Virus record (IMG/VR): IMGVR_UViG_3300045999_008713
Location: 1 to 29,045 of that record
Length of the DNA stretch: 29,045 nucleotides
Strand: one strand, 5' to 3'
DNA from: a virus
Made by a program: the position numbers and the translations under genes. Every line of letters begins with the position of its first letter. Position 1 is the stretch's first letter. The notes beneath the pieces are model-generated. The model did no database searches. It was given only the letters and a program-made list of their open reading frames with translations, and was not told where the DNA came from. Of this stretch, positions 22,997-29,045 are shown piece after piece.

Positions 22997-23021
22997 TCTG
23001 CTGTGGACGATATTGTATAAT
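22993..23021 (+). promoter_or_regulatory. Sigma70 promoter, leaderless start for primase
   Basis: -35 TTGATC at 22993-22998 overlapping the upstream stop, a 17-nt spacer, perfect -10 TATAAT at 23016-23021, then 6 nt to the ATG at 23028. It separates the late structural gene from the replication genes. Confidence 0.78.
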
Positions 23022-23027
23022 AGCTAG

Positions 23028-23996
23028 ATGCTTGACATCCTGACGTATCTGCCAGCCCGACGCAAACAGACTCCGTCAGGCTGGATCAGTTTTAATTGCC
23101 CGGTTTGTGACGATCGACGCACACGAGGTGGCCTTAAACCCAGTGACACTGGCTGGAGCTACCATTGTTTTAACTGTTCCACCACTGCTAGTTTTGTTCT
23201 GGGTCGAGGTCTAGGCCATCGAGCTAGAAAACTGTTGTCAGCACTGCATGTGCCTGAGCAAGAAATTGACCTGCTGAATCTTGAAAGCATGCGGCACCGC
23301 AGTGTGCACGGTATCTTGGACGAACGTGCCAAGCTGGCCAACCAACTCAGTGCCATTGAGTTTGAAGAAATGGATGACTTTCCTCCAGGCAGCGAAGTAA
23401 TCACTCCTGAACTGGTCAAGTATTGGCAGTATTTGAGAGACCGAGGCGTGCCTGAAGACTTTCCGGCCATGACTACCATACGCACTGATGGCGTTCACTG
23501 GGTGCGTGAACATATCACCATACCGTTTACCTACGATGGTCGTGTGGTGGGATGGACTGCTAGAATGCTGGATCGACGTGCACCCAAGTTCATCAGTCAC
23601 GCACAGCCTGGCTATGTGTTTGGCATTGATTTACAACCCAACAACTGGCAACATGTGTTGGTCATGGAAGGCATCTTTGATGCCCTCAGCACCGGTGGCG
23701 TGGCCGTGATGCATAACACCATTTCAGATGCACAGGCCAGGCTGATACGCACCTTGGATCGTGAGATCACTGTGGTCCCAGATCAAGACAAATCTGGTAT
23801 TGAATTAATTGATCGTGCTGTGGAACTGGGCTGGGCAGTGAGCATACCCAACTGGCCTGACTGCAAAGATCCCAACGATGCTGTGCGAAAGTATGGACGC
23901 TTGGCAACACTGCTAACTATTATGCAGGCACGTGAAACCAGCCGTGTCAAAATTGAATTGAGAAAGAAGCAGTTGCAAAAGCAATGGAAACAGTAA
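23028..23996 (+). CDS. 61: gp61-type DNA primase
   Basis: A 322-residue primase (T4 gp61 is about 340). It makes the RNA primers for lagging-strand synthesis together with the gp41 helicase. The zinc ribbon is CPVC (24-27) and CFNC (47-50). After a linker the TOPRIM core shows VLVMEGIFDAL (Glu), VVPDQDKSG (the DxD pair) and NWPDCKDPNDAV. A Lys/Arg-rich tail ends at 322. It has its own sigma70 promoter and probably a leaderless start, and overlaps the following gene by 13 nt. Confidence 0.9.
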   Translation: MLDILTYLPARRKQTPSGWISFNCPVCDDRRTRGGLKPSDTGWSYHCFNCSTTASFVLGRGLGHRARKLLSALHVPEQEIDLLNLESMRHRSVHGILDERAKLANQLSAIEFEEMDDFPPGSEVITPELVKYWQYLRDRGVPEDFPAMTTIRTDGVHWVREHITIPFTYDGRVVGWTARMLDRRAPKFISHAQPGYVFGIDLQPNNWQHVLVMEGIFDALSTGGVAVMHNTISDAQARLIRTLDREITVVPDQDKSGIELIDRAVELGWAVSIPNWPDCKDPNDAVRKYGRLATLLTIMQARETSRVKIELRKKQLQKQWKQ

Positions 23997-24859
23997 GAAA
24001 AATAGATTTTTTTGGCGGGCTACATGGCAATTATCTTGAACTAGTGGTTAACTATTTCATTGATCAAAACAATACCTACGATATTGCTTTGCCACAGTTT
24101 ACCAGTCTTGGTGCCTGTCATTTGAAAAACAAAAACACCTCTTACGTGCCCATTACTCGAGCTGGACACTTCAGCAGTGGACGTTACCAACAGCCATTTG
24201 ATCATGATGATTTTGTAATTCGCATAGTGCCAGAAGAACATGATTTGTTGATTGGAATCACCAATAGTTTTCTAAGAGCCGGAGACCAGCACTTAGATTT
24301 ACAACAGTTGCAGCATGACACTCACAAAAAACTTTCAGCTTTGCCCAAACTGTCTTTATTTTTAAAAACTTTGATTTTGAACCATGGAGTTCAGCCTCAC
24401 TACCCCAAATGCATTTTAAGAAAATATTTTTATGCAATGTTTGATGATTATGAGCACGGTCTAGGAATGTTCACCAAATGGCAGCCGGCTCACAAATTTC
24501 ACAATTTCAAATTTCGTAGTTTTTTCACCTTTTCAGATTTTTTTGAAAGTTTACAAAAGCTTGCAAAGTTTGTAAACATGGAGTTTGTACCAACACCGCA
24601 GCTGATCACTCTGCATCAAAATTTTTTGGCTGTCAATCAAGGGTTGGCAAGTGAGGTCAAGTGCCAACAAATAATTGAATCTATTGTGTGTGGTAGATCA
24701 CAGTGGATAGATCTAAACATTTTAGAAGAAGCATGGATAAATTACAAAATATCCAGAACGTTCAACTTATACCAACTGCCTGAGTTAGAAACAAATAACT
24801 ATCCTAATAACACAAAAACAATTTCTGATATTTGTTATTCAAAAGGAACGATGTGCTAA
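23984..24859 (+). CDS. Unidentified 291-aa protein between primase and helicase
   Basis: Opens with DFFGGLHGNYLELVVNYFI, a glycine-rich turn followed by a helix that resembles the phosphate-binding entry of sulfotransferase-like proteins, though the family's KSGTT-type loop is not present. Later FDHDDFVIRIV, HTHKK-type and HNFKFRSFFTFSDFFESLQK segments, and an Asn-rich C-terminus, are not diagnostic. It is AT-rich and low in GC-ending codons compared with primase and helicase, suggesting an inserted moron. Its last codons overlap the gp41 start. A sulfotransferase-type role would suit the glycan island but is a weak guess. Confidence 0.5.
   Translation: METVRKIDFFGGLHGNYLELVVNYFIDQNNTYDIALPQFTSLGACHLKNKNTSYVPITRAGHFSSGRYQQPFDHDDFVIRIVPEEHDLLIGITNSFLRAGDQHLDLQQLQHDTHKKLSALPKLSLFLKTLILNHGVQPHYPKCILRKYFYAMFDDYEHGLGMFTKWQPAHKFHNFKFRSFFTFSDFFESLQKLAKFVNMEFVPTPQLITLHQNFLAVNQGLASEVKCQQIIESIVCGRSQWIDLNILEEAWINYKISRTFNLYQLPELETNNYPNNTKTISDICYSKGTMC
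24841..24847 (+). promoter_or_regulatory. Shine-Dalgarno deciding the gp41 start
   Basis: AAAAGGA lies 5 nt before GTG 24853, inside the preceding gene, and selects that GTG over the upstream in-frame TTG at 24832. The ATG at 24850 is in the frame of the preceding gene. Confidence 0.7.
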
Positions 24860-26259
24860 AAGATTACTCTGTTGACGTTCAACGATTGTTTTTGGAAATG
24901 ATGCTGGAGGACGCAGCCAGTTATGTTCGTGTTCAAAACATCTACAATCCAGACAACTTTGATCGCAGTTTGAGATCTGCGGCCAAGTTTATCAAAGAGC
25001 ATTCTGATCAGCATAAAACGCTGCCGGACCGTACACAGATTTCGGCCACCACTGGGGTGAAGTTGGAGCCAGTGCCCGATCTCAACGAAGGCCACTATGA
25101 GTGGTTCATGACTGAGTTTGAAGCATTTACTCGACGCCAAGAGCTGGAACGTGCCATTCTCAAGTCGGCAGACCTGTTGGAAAAAGGCGAGTTTGAGCCT
25201 GTGGAAAAACTGATCAAAGATGCTGTGCAGATCAGTTTGACCAAAGATCTTGGCACAGACTTTTGGCTGGATCCTGAAGGCATGTTCAGCAAATACTTTG
25301 ATGCTGGCGGACAAGTCAGCACAGGCTGGGGACAACTGGATCGGCTGCTGTATGGTGGATTCAGCAGAGGTGAACTCAATATCTTTGCCGGCGGTTCAGG
25401 CTCAGGCAAGAGTCTAGTGATGATGAACATTGCACTGAACTGGGTGCAGCAAGGCTTGCATGGTGTTTATATTACATTGGAACTGAGCGAAGAACTCACT
25501 GGTCTACGCACAGCAGCCATGTTGACCAATATGAGCACCAAAGAGATTCGCAAAGACAAAGAAACAGCAGCTCTCAAAGTCCGGCTGGTGGGTAAAAAAT
25601 CTGGCAGCTACCAAGTCAAGGCTTTGCCAGCACAGAGCAACATCAATGACATTCGTGCGTTCTTGAAAGAGTATCAGATCAAGACCGGACACAGAGTGGA
25701 CTTTATCATGGTAGACTACTTGGACTTGCTAATGCCGGTGAGTGCCAAGGTCAGCCCCAACGACTTGTTTGTCAAAGACAAGTATGTTTCAGAAGAATTG
25801 AGAAATCTAGCCAAAGAGCTGGGTATCTTGATGGTCACTGCATCGCAGTTGAACCGATCAGCTGTGGAGGAAATTGAGTTTGACCACTCGCACATATCGG
25901 GTGGTATCTCAAAGATCAACACAGCAGACAATGTGTTTGGTATCTTTACGTCACGAGCTATGAAGGAACGTGGCAAGTATCAAATACAGTGTATGAAGTC
26001 GCGCTCGTCAACGGGCGTGGGGCAAAAAATTGACTTGGAGTACAACATTGAAACCATGCGCATTACTGACCTGGCCGAAGACGAACAGTATCAAGAGTTC
26101 AAGAAACGAGCACCTTCAATCTACGAATCAATCAAGGCCAAAAGCCAGATTGTTCCAGGCGAAGCCACTGCCACTGAACCTGACGAGCCAGGCAAAATCT
26201 CTGCTGATGTTCAAAGTACCAAACTGAAACAGTTATTGGGCAAGATCAAAACTGGCTAA
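24853..26259 (+). CDS. 41: gp41-type replicative DNA helicase (DnaB family)
   Basis: A 468-residue RecA-fold helicase from the GTG at 24853. T4 gp41 is a hexamer that unwinds the fork and works with gp61. N-terminal helical domain to about 135, then linker, then Walker A AGGSGSGKS (180-187). ITLELSEEL follows the position of the DnaB-type motif, IMVDYLDLLMP is Walker B, VTASQLNRSAVEE the DnaB-family Gln loop, and HISGGISKINTADN a late motif, with a basic CMKSRSS element. The C-terminal tail is long and acidic, ending near QLLGKIKTG. The GTG/SD start is described at 24841-24847. It follows the primase in the same run, with one inserted gene between them. Confidence 0.92.
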   Translation: MLKDYSVDVQRLFLEMMLEDAASYVRVQNIYNPDNFDRSLRSAAKFIKEHSDQHKTLPDRTQISATTGVKLEPVPDLNEGHYEWFMTEFEAFTRRQELERAILKSADLLEKGEFEPVEKLIKDAVQISLTKDLGTDFWLDPEGMFSKYFDAGGQVSTGWGQLDRLLYGGFSRGELNIFAGGSGSGKSLVMMNIALNWVQQGLHGVYITLELSEELTGLRTAAMLTNMSTKEIRKDKETAALKVRLVGKKSGSYQVKALPAQSNINDIRAFLKEYQIKTGHRVDFIMVDYLDLLMPVSAKVSPNDLFVKDKYVSEELRNLAKELGILMVTASQLNRSAVEEIEFDHSHISGGISKINTADNVFGIFTSRAMKERGKYQIQCMKSRSSTGVGQKIDLEYNIETMRITDLAEDEQYQEFKKRAPSIYESIKAKSQIVPGEATATEPDEPGKISADVQSTKLKQLLGKIKTG

Positions 26260-26260
26260 T

Positions 26261-27379
26261 ATGGAAAATATTTTTTGTCCAATGATCCATGGAGGTCTAA
26301 ATGTTGATCTCAAAGCCGACAATGATCTTGGTTACAATCAATGTTGTTTGAGCACTACACCAATGACTTTTATTGACAGAGACCAGGTCAACTGGAACTG
26401 TGATCAATTGGTCGATAATCGTGATAAAAACAATAGTAATCAATGGCTTTCTGGATGTTGGCAATGTGAAACTTTAGAAAAAACAGGTGCAAAAAGTTTT
26501 CGAAAGTCAATGATTGAAAAGTTTGGGGTAGATAAAAATCTAACCGGACCGCAACGGATTGACTTATTGTTTGATCGTAGCTGTAATTTGGCTTGCAGAA
26601 CCTGTGGGCCCAAATCTAGCACGTTTTGGGAAAAACATTTAAAAGAAAATAATTTACCAGTGCGCAGTGCACCACCTTCTTATAGTGGGGAGAGAATCAA
26701 ACAAATCTTGCAATCGTTGAACTTAGAAAATTTAGGCATGGTGCAGTTTTGCGGTGGTGAAACTTTAATGGGCAATGGTTATTGGCAAGTTGCACAGTGG
26801 TTGGCAGAAAATGCACCTAATCCAAAACAAAATCTTGAGTTAGGATTTCAAACCAATGGAACGCAACCCATCGATCCTAGATGGTTTGAAGTAATAGATA
26901 AATTTAAGTTAGTCAAACTAATGATCAGCATTGACGGTGTAGGCAATAAATTTGAATACTTACGTTGGCCAGCTAGTTGGAATCAAACAGTTGATAATAT
27001 TATGACTCTGAGGGAAACATTGCCTAGCAATGTGATGTTTTTTGTTCAAGAATGCACAAGTTGTTTAAATTTACTTTATCACAGTGAAGTAAAAGATTGG
27101 GTATCCAAACATTTCAATACCAACAGAGAAGGAGACCCAGTTGATCATACAACACAACTGGCCATGCATGGATATCTTGATCCTAAAAACATTACTCAAG
27201 AATATGCTGATGTTATTGGCAAAACATCAATGGCACCTATACTTCCTAAAAATTGGAAGGAAAATCCTGAATGGATAAAATTTTTCCTCAAAGAAACTGA
27301 AAAATTTGATAAAATTCGAAATGAAAATTGGAAAAAAGTTTTTCCAGAGGTAGCTGAACTGTATCGTCGATATCTCTAG
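26261..27379 (+). CDS. Twitch-type radical SAM protein, class B (copy 2)
   Basis: A 372-residue radical SAM protein. CNLACRTC gives Cys108, Cys112 and Cys115, FCGGETLMGN is the GGE motif, and MISIDGVGNKFEYLRWPASW is very close to the corresponding stretch of the 13676 protein. The N-terminus FCPMIHGG...NQCC and SGCWQCETLEK carry the twitch cysteines. It starts 1 nt after the helicase gene and is the most AT-rich gene of the region, so it is probably a recent insertion. Its stop overlaps the convergent polymerase stop by 4 nt. Substrate unknown. Confidence 0.85.
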   Translation: MENIFCPMIHGGLNVDLKADNDLGYNQCCLSTTPMTFIDRDQVNWNCDQLVDNRDKNNSNQWLSGCWQCETLEKTGAKSFRKSMIEKFGVDKNLTGPQRIDLLFDRSCNLACRTCGPKSSTFWEKHLKENNLPVRSAPPSYSGERIKQILQSLNLENLGMVQFCGGETLMGNGYWQVAQWLAENAPNPKQNLELGFQTNGTQPIDPRWFEVIDKFKLVKLMISIDGVGNKFEYLRWPASWNQTVDNIMTLRETLPSNVMFFVQECTSCLNLLYHSEVKDWVSKHFNTNREGDPVDHTTQLAMHGYLDPKNITQEYADVIGKTSMAPILPKNWKENPEWIKFFLKETEKFDKIRNENWKKVFPEVAELYRRYL

Positions 27380-29045
27380 TTTAGTTTTAGATAATCATCA
27401 ATATCCATGGCCGCAACGTTTTTACGTTCTACTTGCAAAAACTGAGATCCATCTCTACTTTGTCTTTGACCCTGTCCCACAATCACTGACCCGTTAAAAT
27501 ACTTTACAGGTCTATCTACAATTACATCTACATATTCTCCCTCGCCTACTCCCAGGGTAATAAAGTGAATGTACTGTTGTCGATCACGTCGGAACACTCG
27601 TGAGTTGGCCACTATGCCAGCAAACTGATAGTATTCTGAATACAGTCCTTGCACACCCATGTTGGGCAAAAATCCTGGTGAATTCCAAGCACCGTGCTCT
27701 CGAAAACTCTCCACAGGATCTTCGGCGATCCAATTAGCAAACCCTAGATCACGTAAATCCCATCCTGCTCGTTTGGCTTCGTTGCGATAGACCCAACGAG
27801 CATATGACCCTTGACAGTGCTTGAGAGCTGCTCGCCAAAACTCGCGAGGATTGTGGGCCTTTTGATAGGCCAAGGCCCAGATCAGCCTGCCAAGATTCAC
27901 AGCATGAGCACGACACAGCCCAAAGCCTGACAGATTCAACATCTCTCGGTAGATGTCGTCTTTTAGTGGATGGTCGCCCAGACGATTCATGAACTCCATG
28001 ACTTTTTCTTCGTTCTTTTTGGCAAATGCACGACGATACATGTCAGCTTCGTATGCATTGACACCGATCAGTTTCATGATGCGTTCTATGGCATCGTCTT
28101 CGCACACAATGGCACGTTCTTTGACACCGTCCGCAGTCCAGTCACGAAACCAGGCTGCTTTGCGTCGACCTTCCATGGCCACAGGCCGCACCAGGGCAGT
28201 GGCAAACACACAGTCTGCCACAGACGTGGGTTTTATGGCTCGGAACAATCGTCGCATGGCTGGGCTTTCGCCCTGGGTCACACCCAGCACATCGCCACGA
28301 GCCAGCAGGTCTGCTGTGGCTTCGTCTTTGGTGGGATACTCGTGTATCATGCGTGTAGGGTCAATTTCCATGAGCTGGCTCAAGCCACGATTGGCCAAGA
28401 TGTCTACCTTGAGATGTTCAAGGTCTTCAACTTCGTTTTTGTCCAGCAAGATGAGATTGTCTTCGCGGAACAGGCTTTTGGGTAGCTGACGATCAAACAC
28501 AATCACGCCACCACAGTGCTTGCTCAAGCAGCGAGTTTTGCCCATGAGCTTTTTCTCTATGCGGCGTGCTTCGGTTTCATCCACTCCCAGTTTCTTGTAG
28601 TCAATGTCTCGGGGCAAGCGTCCTCGGGCACCCAGTCTACGTGCTGCTTCACGACGTGCTGACTTTTCTTTGTATAACACATAGTTGGATATTCGGGCAG
28701 TGCGTCCAGGCCAAGCATCAAATATACGCTGCATGGCCAACTCTTGTTTGTGATGTGGCACATCAATGTCCACGTCAGGCAAGTCATCTCTCAGGGGGTT
28801 GAGAAAGCGAGCAAAAGGTATGTTCCACTCTATGGGATCCACATCAGTTATGCCCATGAGATAGCACACCAGGCTGGAGCCTGCTGAGCCACGAGTCATG
28901 TGGGGAATGTCTGAGTTGAGATCCAGCACACGCCGGATTTTGAGAAAATATTCTGTGAAGCGTTGAGCTACTATTACTTCAAATTCTTCTACTAGTCTGA
29001 GTTGGTATTGTTCTTGATCAGGACAAGGTCTGCGAAATTGTTTGA
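27376..29045 (-). CDS. dnaE: DnaE-family (family C) DNA polymerase III alpha subunit, 5' partial
   Basis: The frame is open to the window edge, so the N-terminal part, including any PHP domain, is missing. Visible elements in order: YQLRLVEEFEVIVAQRFTEY and the following YFLKIRRV, as in DnaE; TRGSAGSSLVCYLMGI (the GSAAGSLVAY motif); LPDVDIDV (catalytic Asp pair near 28762-28776); LSKHCGGVIV (HAAG-like); LKVDILANRG (third Asp at about 28402-28404); DVLGVTQGESPAMRRL; ALVRPVA; FGLCRAHAVN (the KSHA region); and a C-terminal OB-like VDVIVDRPVK, GSVIVGQ. All three catalytic Asp motifs are present. No beta-clamp motif was identified by eye. T4-like phages normally use family B gp43, so this is unusual. 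Confidence 0.88.
   Translation of the reverse strand, partial: KQFRRPCPDQEQYQLRLVEEFEVIVAQRFTEYFLKIRRVLDLNSDIPHMTRGSAGSSLVCYLMGITDVDPIEWNIPFARFLNPLRDDLPDVDIDVPHHKQELAMQRIFDAWPGRTARISNYVLYKEKSARREAARRLGARGRLPRDIDYKKLGVDETEARRIEKKLMGKTRCLSKHCGGVIVFDRQLPKSLFREDNLILLDKNEVEDLEHLKVDILANRGLSQLMEIDPTRMIHEYPTKDEATADLLARGDVLGVTQGESPAMRRLFRAIKPTSVADCVFATALVRPVAMEGRRKAAWFRDWTADGVKERAIVCEDDAIERIMKLIGVNAYEADMYRRAFAKKNEEKVMEFMNRLGDHPLKDDIYREMLNLSGFGLCRAHAVNLGRLIWALAYQKAHNPREFWRAALKHCQGSYARWVYRNEAKRAGWDLRDLGFANWIAEDPVESFREHGAWNSPGFLPNMGVQGLYSEYYQFAGIVANSRVFRRDRQQYIHFITLGVGEGEYVDVIVDRPVKYFNGSVIVGQGQRQSRDGSQFLQVERKNVAAMDIDDYLKLN

Noticed and set aside
24832-24852. TTG start for gp41
   Set aside because: GTG 24853 has AAAAGGA 5 nt upstream; the TTG has no ribosome site.
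27953-28489. Plus-strand open frames opposite the polymerase gene
   Set aside because: Composition (Ser/Arg/Thr-rich) is that of an antisense shadow; no family signature.
27376-28929. Complete DnaE gene starting at GTG 28929
   Set aside because: The frame is open up to the window edge with DnaE-like residues (YQLRLVEEF, YFLKIRRV), so it is a 5'-truncated gene.
1-29045. tRNA genes, CRISPR arrays, insertion sequences, attachment sites
   Set aside because: No cloverleaf, repeat array or transposase/integrase motif was seen; gaps are too short.

Overview
The window is a densely packed piece of a tailed-phage genome (a T4-like myovirus, or a metagenomic contig of one). The basis is a set of T4-type recombination and replication proteins read from their motifs: UvsX recombinase, a probable UvsY mediator, UvsW helicase, gp61-type primase, gp41-type helicase and a probable gp62 clamp-loader subunit. 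Genes overlap by 1-35 nt and intergenic gaps never exceed about 120 nt. I see no tRNA, rRNA, CRISPR array, integrase or insertion sequence. Several near-consensus sigma70 promoters (TTGAC..., 17-18 nt, TAtaAT) suggest a host with an ordinary proteobacterial-type housekeeping sigma factor. The host cannot be named from this window.

Layout. (1) 1-3059, plus strand: a hairpin leader, uvsX, a small acidic protein, a twitch-type radical SAM protein and a UvsY-like protein. (2) 3059-11452: a glycan island. Its plus arm (3059-6908) holds a methyltransferase, a nucleotidyltransferase-cupin fusion, a GT-A glycosyltransferase and two members of a GT-B-like family. It converges on a minus-strand operon (9888 to 6899) of a GT-A enzyme, a GT-B-like protein, an FkbM methyltransferase and another GT-B-like protein. 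A second plus arm (9900-11452) diverges 11 nt away and carries a fifth GT-B-like protein and a third GT-A enzyme. (3) 11460-13640: small, individually promoted units: a gamma-glutamylcyclotransferase-like protein, a membrane protein, and a promoter/AAA+ ATPase/membrane protein/terminator cassette. (4) 13676-18247: two adjacent radical SAM proteins, UvsW and an SGNH-like protein. (5) 18231-21551: small conserved phage proteins, the gp62-like subunit, a zinc-finger protein, a DUF3307-like membrane protein, and a miniature relative of the DNA polymerase III alpha subunit. (6) 21522-22996: an antisense small gene and a virion-type structural protein behind a T4-late-like promoter. (7) 22993-29045: primase, an unidentified inserted gene, helicase and a fourth radical SAM protein. 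These run into a minus-strand DnaE-family polymerase that continues beyond the window edge.

How it fits together. The recombination and replication proteins would form a T4-style recombination-dependent replisome. Unusually, the only polymerases visible are of the bacterial DnaE (family C) type: one with the catalytic core, and one 189-aa protein that keeps the three expected aspartate positions. The glycan island could build or transfer a sugar decoration onto virion or host surface; the acceptor is not visible. The four radical SAM proteins fall into two length and motif classes, two of each.

The most striking non-coding pattern is that five genes start exactly six nucleotides after a sigma70 -10 hexamer, so the predicted +1 is the A of the ATG (leaderless mRNA). 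Two further genes start exactly five nucleotides after a TAAATA late-promoter-like box, which gives the same +1 position under T4 late-promoter geometry.
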